DNA from: Winogradskyella schleiferi
GTDB taxonomy: Bacteria; Bacteroidota; Bacteroidia; Flavobacteriales; Flavobacteriaceae
Assembly (NCBI RefSeq): GCF_013394655.1
Contig: NZ_CP053351.1
Coordinates: forward strand, 1,828,501 to 1,892,500
Direction of reading: 5' to 3'
Length of the DNA stretch: 64,000 bases
Shown: positions 34,569-44,583 of the stretch, piece by piece
Position numbering within the stretch: position 1 is the first letter of the stretch
How the letters are laid out: each line of letters opens with the position of its first letter
Program-made: the position numbers and the translations under genes
The notes under the pieces: model-generated
What the model was told of the DNA's origin: nothing
Database searches by the model: none
The model's input: only the letters and a program-made list of their open reading frames with translations

Positions 34569-37500
34569 ATGATTTTTTTTACTAAGCCTACTAACGCTTT
34601 TATAAAAGTAATTTTTGTTTTTTTATTTTTTTTCTCAAATTTATCAATACAGGCTCAGCTGCCTGCATTTCCCAGCGCAAAAGGAGCTGGCGCCTACACA
34701 ACAGGTGGTCGCGGAGGTATAGTTGTCCATGTAACTAACCTTAATGCAAGCGGGCCAGGTAGCTTAAAAGCGGCCTTGACAATGACCGTGCCTAGAACCA
34801 TAGTGTTTGATGTAAGTGGGATTATTTCAATAGATAAATTACTTTATATAGGACCAGAGAGCGGCGATTTTACACTCGCTGGACAAACAGCCCCAGAAGG
34901 AGGAATCACAATTGCAGGAGGAAGAGTTTATTTTGCAGGTGTCACCAACTATATAATGCGTCATATTAGGTTTAAAGGTGGTTTTGAGGCAGATTGGGTA
35001 CCTAATACAGGAGATAATTTAGGTTCAGCGTCTTTCTCAGCAGTCAGTGATATATATGAATCTATAATAGATCACTGTTCATTTGGTTTTGCTAAAACAA
35101 TGCCTAATTGGGTTAAACAAGGTAGTCAAGTAGGACTTGTAGATAAAACGACAATTCATAGATGCTTTTTTTCTGAGACAGTCAAAGGTGCTTTAATAGG
35201 TCAGGATGTTGATAATACGCCTTACTACTTATCAGGAGACATGACATTCTCAAAGAATGTTTTTTATAATGTAAGATATAGAACTCCCAACATTACGGGT
35301 AATCATGGCCCAGGGAATTCGTTTGATGTTATAAACAATTTAACGTGGCAAGCACAAGGTCGGATAACAAGATCATCTGGAGATACAAATATAAATCAGT
35401 TAAATAATGCGACATATCAAGGATCCTTGCCACTTGGAGATAAAAATTTGAATCTATATTCCGAGGGCTGGAATCCTAAGATATACACCAGTGGAAATAT
35501 AATAAATGCTCCTAATATCCATAGTACGTTATCAAACACTCTTGATGAGATGAATGCTGATAACACTTTAACTTGGAAATACTTTGTTGGTTCGAATTAT
35601 GGTGTCCAATTACCAGAAAGTTTTTTTATGAGCACGCCGTATCCAATTAGAGGTATATCACAACCTATACTAGATGCAAGTGAATTGAGATTAACATTAC
35701 CTAATGATGTTGGATGTAATGCAAGACTTAATGCAGACGGGAGTGTAAGTCCTAATTTAGATAGTTATGATGCTGAATATTTACAAAATATATTGAATAA
35801 TGTCATGGTAACACCTATTGACAACTATTCACTAAATCCAATACCATCAGTAACCAGACCAGACAATTTTTACGCAAGTAACCCACACATCCCAGAAATT
35901 TGGTTTAATGCTAACGTACCCTCTGGTCAAAACCATAATGATATAGCTCCTAGCGGTTATACTTGGTTAGAAGAATATTTAAATCAAGTTGATAGTCCTA
36001 CGAATTCTATTGGAGTTGAGAGTGTTGAAGTTACTCCGGCAACTGAGGATCTTGAAATAACAGACACACTGCAATTAGCTACAACTTTTCTTCCATCAAA
36101 TGCCACCAATTTAGAAGGAACATGGACCTCAAGTGATGAGACTATCGCTACCGTAGATGCCAATGGTTTGGTGTCTCCTGTTTCTTTAGGAATAGTAGAG
36201 ATTACATTTACCAGTAATTTTAATGATAGCATAAACGACACATCCGAAATAACGGTTTTTGCCGGAGCGCTCGAGGCGAGCGCAGGTATTGACCAACAAA
36301 TTTGTCTAGGCGAAAGCACCACACTCGAAGCCAGTGGAGGGACAAATTACGTTTGGAGCACAGGAGAAACAACGGCTACAATAGATGTAACCCCAGAGGC
36401 TACTACAACATATAGTGTAAATGTTGCTGACGATTACGGTCAATCAGAAGAAGTTTCTGTAACAATTACTGTCAATGAATTGCCTGTTGCTGTCGCAGGT
36501 GAAGATCAATCGATATGTCAAGGTGAAACGACTACACTAACTGCCAGTGGTGGCACGTCCTTTTTATGGAATACAGGTGAAATCACCGCTACCATTGAAG
36601 TGAGTCCAATAGAGGAGACTGTTTATAGCGTAGAAGTAAGTGATGAGAATTGTTCAAGCACTGATGAAGTCACCATTTTTGTGAATGAAGCTCCAGAATT
36701 AACAATAACGGAAGATGTAGTAATTGTTGAAGGAGAATCTACTACTCTTACAGCTAGTGGAAGCGATAATTACGAATGGAATACTGGAGAAACCACAGAT
36801 TCCGTTACTGTAAATCCTACGATTACCACAACATATACAGTCTCAACAACAGGTGTTGGAGATTGTCCAAGTAATGCTGAGGTTACTGTAACGGTAATCC
36901 CAGAGGTTGTAGCCAATGCAGGTGAGGACATAACTATATGTAATGGAGAGTCAGTTACTTTAACGGCTTCAGGTGGTTCTACTTATGCCTGGGATACTGG
37001 CGATGTCGGATCTGAGCTAATTATCAATCCATCGGAAACTACAACTTTTACAGTTACTGTCGAAGATGATTACGGTTATACCGATACAGATGAAGTTACC
37101 ATTTTTGTAAATGAAGCCCCAGAACTAATAGTAACAGAAGATTTGGTAATTGTTGAAGGTGAATCTACAACCCTCAACGTAACAGGAAGCGACAATTATG
37201 CATGGAGTACAGGAGAAACTACGGATTCTATTACTGTAAACCCAACAGTTACTGAAACATATACAGTTACCACTACCGGTGTTAACGGTTGTTCCAATAA
37301 TGCTGAGGTTACAGTGACTGTAATTCCTGAAGTAGTTGCCAGTGCAGGGGATGACGTCACCATTTGTAATGGGGAATCAGTAACATTATTAGCTACAGGA
37401 GGCTCTGCTTACACGTGGAATACTGGAGATGTAAGTTCTGAAATAGTCGTTATTCCAACGGAAACTACAACTTATTCAGTTATTGCAGAAGATAATTATG

Positions 37501-40500
37501 GATATACCGCTACAGATGATGTTACCATTTTTGTAAATGAAGCACCTGAAATGACTGTTAGTGATGCTGTTTTTGTCATGATAGGAAACTCGGCTATACT
37601 TACAGCTAGTGGTGCAAGTACCTATTCTTGGAATACAGGAGAAACTTCGGACGAAATAACCGTAACTCCAGATGTTACTACAACTTATACTGTTATTGGT
37701 GAAGGAGAAAATGGTTGTCAATCTACTGCTGAAGTTATTGTAACTGTAGTAGAACAATTAAATGCAAATGCTGGTGAGGATGTTTCAATTTGTTTAGGAG
37801 AAAGCATAACATTAAACGCATCAGGTGGAATAACTTATACATGGAATACAGGCGAAACAGGTGCAACGCCAACATTGACACCTACTGAAACTACAACATA
37901 TACAGTTACCGTTGAAGATGGATTTGGTAATTCTGATTCCGATGATGTAACGGTTACTGTCAACTCTGTTCCAACAGCTCAAGCTGGTGAGAATCAAACG
38001 ATTTGTCAAGGTGAAGCGGTTACATTGACAGCGACAGCAGAAGGTGGAGATTCCTATTTATGGAGCACTGGTGAGACTACGGCTTCGATTGTTGTAAACC
38101 CGAATGAAGATACTGTTTATACCGTTGAGGTTTCCAATGGTTTCTGTTCACATAATGATGATGTGTCAGTATTTGTTTTACCTACACCAGAAATCATTTT
38201 AAGTGAAGATATTGTTTTAGTTACTGGTAATACAACAACCCTTGAAGCCTCTGGTGCTGACACTTATTTATGGAGTACCGGTGAAACAACAACTTCAATA
38301 TTAGTGAATCCAACAGAAACTACAACTTATACTATTACTGGATTTTTAAGTAATGGTTGTGAAAGTACAGCTCAGGTCATAGTTACGGTAGTTCCACAAG
38401 TCGTTGCAGATGCTGGTGAAGATGTTACAATATGTAGTGGAGAAAGTGTAACCTTAGATGCCAATGGTGGTGGTAATTACTCTTGGAATACGGGAGAAAC
38501 GAGTGAATCAATAATTTTGACCCCAACTATTTCTACAACATATACTGTTACGGTAAGTGATAATTATGGAAACTCAGATTCCGATAGCGTGACTGTTACA
38601 GTTAATGAGTTGCCTAATATAAACTTGAGTGACAACATTACTATATTTGAAGGGGAAAGCACAACTTTAAACGTAACTGGTGCAGCCACTTATCTATGGA
38701 ATACAAGTGAAACGACGGAATCAATTGTTGTTAACCCTTTAGAAACCACAACATATAGTGTTACAGGATATTCAGTTAATGATTGCCAAATTACAGATGA
38801 AGTTACAGTTACCGTAATACCAGAAGTCATTGCAAATGCTGGCGAAGATTTTACTATTTGTGAAGGAGAGAGTGTTACTTTAAATGCTATAGGCGGAGGT
38901 GGTACAAACTATTCTTGGAATACCGGAGAAACGAGCGCTTCAATATCAGTGAGTCCAACAGTGACTTCAACATATACTGTTACAATCAGTGATGATTTTG
39001 GCAACTCCGATACAGATAGCGTTACCGTTACGGTAAATGAGTTGCCTAATATAAGCTTGAGTGACGACATTACAATATTTGAAGGAGAAAGTACAACTTT
39101 AAACGTAACTGGTGCAGTTACTTATCTATGGAATACAGGAGAAACGACGGAATCAATTGTTATTGCCCCTTTAGAAACCACAACATATAGTGTTACAGGA
39201 TATTCAGTTAATGATTGCCAAATTACAGATGAAGTTACAGTTACCGTAATACCAGAAGTCATTGCAAATGCTGGCGAAGATTTTACTATCTGTGAAGGAG
39301 AGAGTGTTACTTTAAATGCTACAGGCGGAGGTGGTACAAATTATTCTTGGAATACGGGAGAAACGAGCGCTTCAATATCAGTGAGTCCAACAGTGACTAC
39401 AGCATATACTGTTACAATCAGTGATGATTTTGGTAACTCCGATACAGATAGTGTAAGCGTTACTGTAAATGAATTGCCGAGTATAACTTTAAGTAACGAT
39501 ATATCAATTATCGAAGGTCAAAGTACTACTTTGACCGCAAATGGTGCAGTTTCTTACCTTTGGGATACAGGTGAAACTTCTAATTCAATTACTGTTAGTC
39601 CTATAGAAACAACCACCTATAATGTTGTAGGTTTTTCAACCAGTGGTTGTGAAACCATAGAAGAAGTTACAGTTACTGTAATACCTGAGGTCATAGCAAA
39701 TGCAGGTAATGACGTTTCCATTTGTTTCGGCGATAGTGTTACTTTGAATGCTTCAGGTGGAGGTGGTACAAATTATTTATGGAATACTGGACAAACTAGC
39801 CCATCAATAACAATATTTCTCACAGAAACCACAACCTTTACAGTCACTGTGTCAGATGATTTTGGAAACTCAGATTCAGATAGTGTAACTGTAATAGTCA
39901 ATTCTTTAATTGAATTTGATGTTAGTGAAAACGTTACAATTTATGAAGGGGAAAGTGCCAACTTAACTGCAACTGGTGCAGCAACTTATTTATGGAATAC
40001 GGGCGAGACCACTGAAACCATAATTGTTAATCCAACAGAAACGACTACATACAACGTTACTGGCTCTTCGTCTGGTAATTGTGAAATTACAGAAGAAGTG
40101 ACAGTTACGGTAATTCCAGAAGTAAATGCTAATGCAGGTAACGATGTTGTTATTTGTGCAGGAGAGAGCGTTAATTTAAATGCTTCAGGTGGCACTAATT
40201 ATTCTTGGAATACAGGGGAAACATCGGCATCTATTACAATGAGTCCAACAGTAACAACTACTTACTCAGTAACGGTTTCTGATGATTTTGGAAATTCGGA
40301 TTCAGATAGTGTTACAGTTACCGTAAATGATTTACCTGAAATAGATGTTAGTGAAAATATAACAATATTTGAAGGAGAAAGTGCGACTTTAAATGTAAAT
40401 GGAGCAGAGACTTATCTTTGGAGTACAGGAGAAACTTCAGATGTCATTAACGTTAGCCCAACTGTAACAACTACTTATACAGTTTTGGGTTTGACAAACT

Positions 40501-41483
40501 CTTGTACTAGTGAGGAAGCTCAGGTCACAGTAACTGTTACTCCATTATTTGTAGCTTCTGCAGGTACTGATGAGTATGTATGCGACAATCAAACCAATAG
40601 TGTGGTATTAACGGCAAGTGAAGGCGATAGTTATATTTGGAGTACTGGAGAAACAACACAGAGTATTGAAGTCAATCCATTGTCTACCACATCGTATAGT
40701 GTTACTGTAACTATTGGTGAACAAGAAGCTTCTGATAATGTGGTGGTACATGTTGATCCTAGTCCAAATGTAGAAATTGCCAATGGAGATAGTATAGAAA
40801 TTTTGAATGGTGATTTTATCACATTATCTGCTTCTGGAGCAAATTCATACGAATGGAATAATGGTGCGACACAACCCAATATTGCAGTTAGCCCTTCTAT
40901 TACGACTACGTATGAGGTTAGAGGTTATATTGGTGATTGTTATGACGACAAACAAGTTACTGTAAATGTCATACAGCCCGTTATAGCAGAGGCAGGTGAA
41001 GATCAAATTATTTGTTTAGATGAGGTAGCAACATTAACTGCAAATGGAGGTGAAGAATATTTATGGAGTACAGGTGAAACGACCCAAACTATAGAAGTGT
41101 CTCCTGAAGAAACAACGGATTATGTTGTTACCGTATTTAATGCTTTAGATTTTGCTGAAGATACAGTTAGGGTAGAAGTAGATACAGAATGTAATGAGCA
41201 AATTTCTAGTCCAACTGGTATTCCAAAAGATTTTAAATTTAAGTTGTATCCAAATCCAGCTTCAGATATTGTTAATATTAAATATTCTGGTGTACTAGTG
41301 GTATCAGATGTTTATATCTATAATGTTACAGGAAAATTAGTGCAGCGCACTAAAGTGCTTAATGAGAATATTAGTACAAGTGCAACAAAACAAATTGATA
41401 TTAGTTCGCTTCAATCCGGTGTTTATTTTGTAAAATTAATTGGAGAAGAAAAGGACATTACCGAGAAGTTACTCGTTAAATAA
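34569..41483 (+). CDS. giant secreted protein: pectate-lyase-like beta-helix, BIG2, 23 tandem modules, T9SS tail
   Basis: 2304 residues. A signal peptide (about 1-29) is followed by a polysaccharide-lyase-1-like parallel beta-helix (about 30-470). The helix part shows GGRGGIVVHVTNLNASGPGS, FTLAGQTAPEGGITIAGG and DHCSFGFAKT (near 168), and ends WLEEYLN. A BIG2 domain spans about 482-565. Then come 23 Ig/PKD-like modules of about 72 residues (566-2207), each with a Y-x-W-[NSD]-T-G-[ED]-T core. They alternate between type A (AGED..IC.GESVTL) and type B (EGESTTL...GC or DC), and each module has about one Cys. A type A T9SS sorting domain (2216-2304, KLYPNPASDIVNIKYSG ... SGVYFVKL) closes the protein. 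It is secreted and anchored to or released at the cell surface. The likely substrate is a uronic-acid polymer; catalytic residues are not proven. Confidence 0.93.
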   Translation: MIFFTKPTNAFIKVIFVFLFFFSNLSIQAQLPAFPSAKGAGAYTTGGRGGIVVHVTNLNASGPGSLKAALTMTVPRTIVFDVSGIISIDKLLYIGPESGDFTLAGQTAPEGGITIAGGRVYFAGVTNYIMRHIRFKGGFEADWVPNTGDNLGSASFSAVSDIYESIIDHCSFGFAKTMPNWVKQGSQVGLVDKTTIHRCFFSETVKGALIGQDVDNTPYYLSGDMTFSKNVFYNVRYRTPNITGNHGPGNSFDVINNLTWQAQGRITRSSGDTNINQLNNATYQGSLPLGDKNLNLYSEGWNPKIYTSGNIINAPNIHSTLSNTLDEMNADNTLTWKYFVGSNYGVQLPESFFMSTPYPIRGISQPILDASELRLTLPNDVGCNARLNADGSVSPNLDSYDAEYLQNILNNVMVTPIDNYSLNPIPSVTRPDNFYASNPHIPEIWFNANVPSGQNHNDIAPSGYTWLEEYLNQVDSPTNSIGVESVEVTPATEDLEITDTLQLATTFLPSNATNLEGTWTSSDETIATVDANGLVSPVSLGIVEITFTSNFNDSINDTSEITVFAGALEASAGIDQQICLGESTTLEASGGTNYVWSTGETTATIDVTPEATTTYSVNVADDYGQSEEVSVTITVNELPVAVAGEDQSICQGETTTLTASGGTSFLWNTGEITATIEVSPIEETVYSVEVSDENCSSTDEVTIFVNEAPELTITEDVVIVEGESTTLTASGSDNYEWNTGETTDSVTVNPTITTTYTVSTTGVGDCPSNAEVTVTVIPEVVANAGEDITICNGESVTLTASGGSTYAWDTGDVGSELIINPSETTTFTVTVEDDYGYTDTDEVTIFVNEAPELIVTEDLVIVEGESTTLNVTGSDNYAWSTGETTDSITVNPTVTETYTVTTTGVNGCSNNAEVTVTVIPEVVASAGDDVTICNGESVTLLATGGSAYTWNTGDVSSEIVVIPTETTTYSVIAEDNYGYTATDDVTIFVNEAPEMTVSDAVFVMIGNSAILTASGASTYSWNTGETSDEITVTPDVTTTYTVIGEGENGCQSTAEVIVTVVEQLNANAGEDVSICLGESITLNASGGITYTWNTGETGATPTLTPTETTTYTVTVEDGFGNSDSDDVTVTVNSVPTAQAGENQTICQGEAVTLTATAEGGDSYLWSTGETTASIVVNPNEDTVYTVEVSNGFCSHNDDVSVFVLPTPEIILSEDIVLVTGNTTTLEASGADTYLWSTGETTTSILVNPTETTTYTITGFLSNGCESTAQVIVTVVPQVVADAGEDVTICSGESVTLDANGGGNYSWNTGETSESIILTPTISTTYTVTVSDNYGNSDSDSVTVTVNELPNINLSDNITIFEGESTTLNVTGAATYLWNTSETTESIVVNPLETTTYSVTGYSVNDCQITDEVTVTVIPEVIANAGEDFTICEGESVTLNAIGGGGTNYSWNTGETSASISVSPTVTSTYTVTISDDFGNSDTDSVTVTVNELPNISLSDDITIFEGESTTLNVTGAVTYLWNTGETTESIVIAPLETTTYSVTGYSVNDCQITDEVTVTVIPEVIANAGEDFTICEGESVTLNATGGGGTNYSWNTGETSASISVSPTVTTAYTVTISDDFGNSDTDSVSVTVNELPSITLSNDISIIEGQSTTLTANGAVSYLWDTGETSNSITVSPIETTTYNVVGFSTSGCETIEEVTVTVIPEVIANAGNDVSICFGDSVTLNASGGGGTNYLWNTGQTSPSITIFLTETTTFTVTVSDDFGNSDSDSVTVIVNSLIEFDVSENVTIYEGESANLTATGAATYLWNTGETTETIIVNPTETTTYNVTGSSSGNCEITEEVTVTVIPEVNANAGNDVVICAGESVNLNASGGTNYSWNTGETSASITMSPTVTTTYSVTVSDDFGNSDSDSVTVTVNDLPEIDVSENITIFEGESATLNVNGAETYLWSTGETSDVINVSPTVTTTYTVLGLTNSCTSEEAQVTVTVTPLFVASAGTDEYVCDNQTNSVVLTASEGDSYIWSTGETTQSIEVNPLSTTSYSVTVTIGEQEASDNVVVHVDPSPNVEIANGDSIEILNGDFITLSASGANSYEWNNGATQPNIAVSPSITTTYEVRGYIGDCYDDKQVTVNVIQPVIAEAGEDQIICLDEVATLTANGGEEYLWSTGETTQTIEVSPEETTDYVVTVFNALDFAEDTVRVEVDTECNEQISSPTGIPKDFKFKLYPNPASDIVNIKYSGVLVVSDVYIYNVTGKLVQRTKVLNENISTSATKQIDISSLQSGVYFVKLIGEEKDITEKLLVK
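38607..39470 (+). repeat. tandem near-identical 432-bp duplication inside the giant gene
   Basis: Two direct copies, 38607-39038 and 39039-39470. Each is 432 bp (144 codons, one type B plus one type A module) and starts with the codons for ELPNI or its equivalent. Long stretches are identical at DNA level, for instance the part encoding YSVTGYSVNDCQITDE. Other module pairs are much more diverged, so this is a recent duplication. Confidence 0.85.
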
Positions 41484-41508
41484 CGATAATAAAAGTAATA
41501 ACAATCAA

Positions 41509-41539
41509 AAAAGCACCAAATTCATAATTTGGTGCTTTT
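41509..41539. terminator. bidirectional intrinsic terminator
   Basis: A perfect 13-bp stem (AAAAGCACCAAAT / ATTTGGTGCTTTT) with a 5-nt loop. A-rich on the left and T-rich on the right, it can end both the giant gene (plus) and ugd (minus), which converge here. Confidence 0.9.
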
Positions 41540-41559
41540 GGTTTACCTGAAATTCGTTG

Positions 41560-42939
41560 TTACTTCCCAATTGAAGAATATTCAAATCCAATATTTTCCA
41601 TTTCAGTTTTGTCCAATATATTTCTACCATCAAATATAAAGGCTGGTTTCTTCATACTAGCGTATATTTTTTGCCAATCAAAAGTTTTAAACTCATCCCA
41701 TTCTGTCATAATCGCTATAGCATGAGCATCTTTTGTGGCTTCATATGGATTCTCAAAAGAAGTGACAAGCTCCTCATTTTCTTCCTCAGATCTTGAGTTA
41801 AGATAATTAAGGTCGGCTTGTACCTTTTTATCGTTTACTTTTGGATCGTAAACAGCGATATGTGCTTGTTCATTCAGTAAATGATCTGCTACATAAATTG
41901 CAGCAGATTCCCTGGTGTCATTTGTATCTTTCTTAAAAGCCCAACCTAACATTGCAATTTTTTTACCAGAAACAGTATTGTATAATGTGCTTATTAGATT
42001 ATCCGAAAAACGTCGTTTTTGATGATCGTTTAAAATAATAACTTGTTCCCAATAGTCGGCAACGGCGTTAAGACCATAACTTCTAGCAATGTAAACAAGG
42101 TTCAAGATATCTTTCTGAAAACAAGAACCACCAAAACCAATAGAAGCGTTTAAAAATTTTGGTCCAATTCTAGAATCCATACCAATTGCCCTAGCAACTT
42201 CGTTCACGTCGGCTTCTGTATGTTCACATAATTCTGAAATGGCATTGATTGACGAAATCCTTTGTGCTAAAAAGGCGTTGGCTGTTAATTTGGATAATTC
42301 AGAAGACCAAACATTGGTTCTCAAAATTCTTTCTTGGGGAACCCAACTTCCATAAACATTTGCTAAACTCTCTATGGCTTCTTCAGATTCTCCACCAATC
42401 AAAACACGATCAGGATTCAATAAATCTTGAATCGCCGTTCCTTCGGCCAAAAATTCTGGATTGGATAAGATGCTAAAATTCACATCACTTCCTGTATTGT
42501 GCAAGATACTTTTTATCGCTTGAGCTGTCCTCACAGGTAATGTAGATTTTTCCACTACAATTTTATCAGTTGTAGCCACTTCAGCAATATTTCTAGCACA
42601 TAATTCTACATACTTCAAATCAGCAGCCATACCTTTTCCTTTACCATAAGTCTTGGTTGGCGTGTTAACAGAAATAAAAATCATTTCAGATTCCTTAATT
42701 GTCTTGTCTATTTCAGTGGAAAAAAATAAGTTTTTTCCTCTAGTTTCTTCAACAATCTCTGCCAGACCTGGTTCGTAAATAGGTAATTTTGATACGTCTT
42801 TGTCGTTCCAAGCGGCAATGCGTTCTGCATTTATATCAACGATAGTAACTTTTATATTCGGATTCTTTTTTGCAATAACTGCCATTGTAGGTCCACCTAC
42901 ATAACCAGCTCCAATACAACAAATTTTTGTGATTTTCAT
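41560..42939 (-). CDS. ugd: UDP-glucose 6-dehydrogenase (animal-like form)
   Basis: NAD-dependent four-electron oxidation of UDP-glucose to UDP-glucuronate, cytoplasmic. At 459 residues it has the NAD motif [50 protein letters not shown], the [20 protein letters not shown] helix and the catalytic Cys in [17 protein letters not shown]. The wording of these motifs is much closer to animal UGDH than to the shorter E. coli Ugd. It sits just past the terminator of the giant protein and upstream of no other capsule gene on its strand except the epimerase at 43-44 kb. Supplies UDP-GlcA for the surface polysaccharide. Confidence 0.96.
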   Translation of the reverse strand: MKITKICCIGAGYVGGPTMAVIAKKNPNIKVTIVDINAERIAAWNDKDVSKLPIYEPGLAEIVEETRGKNLFFSTEIDKTIKESEMIFISVNTPTKTYGKGKGMAADLKYVELCARNIAEVATTDKIVVEKSTLPVRTAQAIKSILHNTGSDVNFSILSNPEFLAEGTAIQDLLNPDRVLIGGESEEAIESLANVYGSWVPQERILRTNVWSSELSKLTANAFLAQRISSINAISELCEHTEADVNEVARAIGMDSRIGPKFLNASIGFGGSCFQKDILNLVYIARSYGLNAVADYWEQVIILNDHQKRRFSDNLISTLYNTVSGKKIAMLGWAFKKDTNDTRESAAIYVADHLLNEQAHIAVYDPKVNDKKVQADLNYLNSRSEEENEELVTSFENPYEATKDAHAIAIMTEWDEFKTFDWQKIYASMKKPAFIFDGRNILDKTEMENIGFEYSSIGK

Positions 42940-43091
42940 TTTTTAAGTTTATAATGATTTGAGTCAAATTTTAGAATGTGCACAAATTTGACGTAAATAA
43001 TTTAATTCAAATAATATTTTATACCAACGACCTCTTTTTACGATAAGTTTCATAACATCACGAAAAAAAGACATTTAGTAAAGATTTTCGG

Positions 43092-44111
43092 TTAATTATA
43101 ATAGCGTTTAAACCAATCGATAAAGGATTTGACACCGTGTTTTATAGAGGTATTTGGACTGTAATCGTAATCCTTTATCAATTCATCTACATCTGCCCAT
43201 GTACGTTCCACATCACCTGGCTGCATTTCCATCATATTTTTAGTTGCTACTTTATCTAGGTTTAGTTCAATTTCTTTAATAAAGTCCAATAATTTTACTG
43301 AGTTATTATTTCCAATGTTATAGACTTTGTAAAGGTTATTGGCTTCAATTCTCTTTGCTGGAGATTTTTCAATGATTCTGACTACACCTTCTACGATATC
43401 ATCTATATATGTAAAATCACGTTCCATATTACCATGGTTAAACACTTTAATCGGTCTATCATTTACAATAGCGTCAGTAAACAGAAACATGGCCATATCC
43501 GGTCGACCCCAAGGACCATAAACGGTAAAGAACCTCAGTCCAGTAGTGGGTATCTTAAAGAGATGACTATAGGTATGAGCCATAAGTTCGTTACTCTTTT
43601 TAGTTGCTGCATACAAACTAATAGGATGGTCTACATTATCATCAGTAGAGAATGGGATTTTTTTATTCATACCATAAACACTAGAGCTACTGGCATAGAC
43701 TAAATGTTTAATTGCATTGTTCCTGCAACATTCCAAAACATTCAAAAATCCTACCAAATTTGAATCTACATAGGCGTCAGGATTTTCCAAACTATAGCGA
43801 ACTCCTGCTTGAGCAGCAAGGTTGCAGACGATATCGAATTGTTCTTTTTTGAATAATATTGGAAGTTCTTCTCTGTTTTCAAGATTCATTCTAACAAAGC
43901 TGAATTCTCCCGATTTACTTTTACTTAGTGTATCAAATTTTGAAGCTTCAATTTTGTCAATACCTAATTCGTTAAGTCTTGCAAATTTTAAATTAATATC
44001 ATAATAATCATTGATGTTATCTAAACCAACAACTTGATGCCCTTTAGATAAAAGAACTTTTGAAACATAAAATCCTATAAAACCCGCAGCTCCTGTTACT
44101 AATATTTTCAT
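43092..44111 (-). CDS. UDP-glucuronate 4-epimerase-like NAD-dependent epimerase
   Basis: A 339-residue extended SDR enzyme: TGAAGFIGFYVSKVLLSKG for NAD binding, SSSSVYGMNKKIPFS, the catalytic YAATKKSNELMAHTYSHL (YxxxK) and GRPDMAMFLFTDAI. The combination VDHPISLYAATKKSNELMAH is the signature of UDP-GlcA 4-epimerases that make UDP-GalA. It is 152 nt upstream of ugd on the same strand, so the two successive steps glucose, GlcA, GalA are encoded together. An acidic sugar in the capsule, and the pectate-lyase-like protein close by, fit this. Confidence 0.93.
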   Translation of the reverse strand: MKILVTGAAGFIGFYVSKVLLSKGHQVVGLDNINDYYDINLKFARLNELGIDKIEASKFDTLSKSKSGEFSFVRMNLENREELPILFKKEQFDIVCNLAAQAGVRYSLENPDAYVDSNLVGFLNVLECCRNNAIKHLVYASSSSVYGMNKKIPFSTDDNVDHPISLYAATKKSNELMAHTYSHLFKIPTTGLRFFTVYGPWGRPDMAMFLFTDAIVNDRPIKVFNHGNMERDFTYIDDIVEGVVRIIEKSPAKRIEANNLYKVYNIGNNNSVKLLDFIKEIELNLDKVATKNMMEMQPGDVERTWADVDELIKDYDYSPNTSIKHGVKSFIDWFKRYYN

Positions 44112-44203
44112 GCTAAATGCTTTTTGCTATTTTGAAAAATAATTCCCAAAGATGACTATTTCAAATGACACCACTAAATTCTTACATCAACAATTTAAAA
44201 TTA

Positions 44204-44581
44204 TTAGATGTTTGTATAATTTATATCGAGGAGTGTCGCTATGGAATCACAATTCTTAACGGTAAGCTCCATATTTTGCTTTTTATAGCTATTATCGATA
44301 TGATATATCTTGCATGTATCTAATTCCGTGTTGCTTTTAGAAAAATCCACACTTCCAAATTTTATCAAATTGGAAACTGTTAAACTGTCTAATTGATTAT
44401 ATTTAATGAATTCTGAAGCGTTCATTGAATAAAACAATGGTTTAGAACTAATGTTTTTAACTGTTCTGGCATTGGGACTGTAATCACAAGATGCATCTTT
44501 CCCGTTAAGAAAAAACATGAGAAGGATTAAGCCTATAGCAAAGCCACCAAGATAGTAGCCTAAACGGTGTATAAATTTCAT
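44204..44581 (-). CDS. small membrane-anchored hypothetical protein downstream of ald
   Basis: 125 residues. An N-terminal membrane helix (about 8-25, YYLGGFAIGLILLMFFL) is followed by a soluble part starting DASCDYSPNARTVKNISSKPL. The soluble part contains three cysteines, the last two as DTCKIYHI and VKNCDSIATL. I do not recognise a family. It begins 2 nt after the alanine dehydrogenase stop, so it is translated from the same message. The outward-facing part with paired Cys suggests the periplasm. Confidence 0.8.
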   Translation of the reverse strand: MKFIHRLGYYLGGFAIGLILLMFFLNGKDASCDYSPNARTVKNISSKPLFYSMNASEFIKYNQLDSLTVSNLIKFGSVDFSKSNTELDTCKIYHIDNSYKKQNMELTVKNCDSIATLLDINYTNI

Positions 44582-44583
44582 AG

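Noticed and set aside
37476..38009. Minus-strand open frames inside the giant gene
   Set aside because: They are antisense to a well-supported repetitive coding sequence, have odd composition and arise because the repeats are free of stops in another frame.
36266..41190. Regular repeats that could be taken for a CRISPR array
   Set aside because: The repeat period is about 216 or 432 bp, is in frame throughout and encodes protein modules; no short direct repeat with unique spacers is present.
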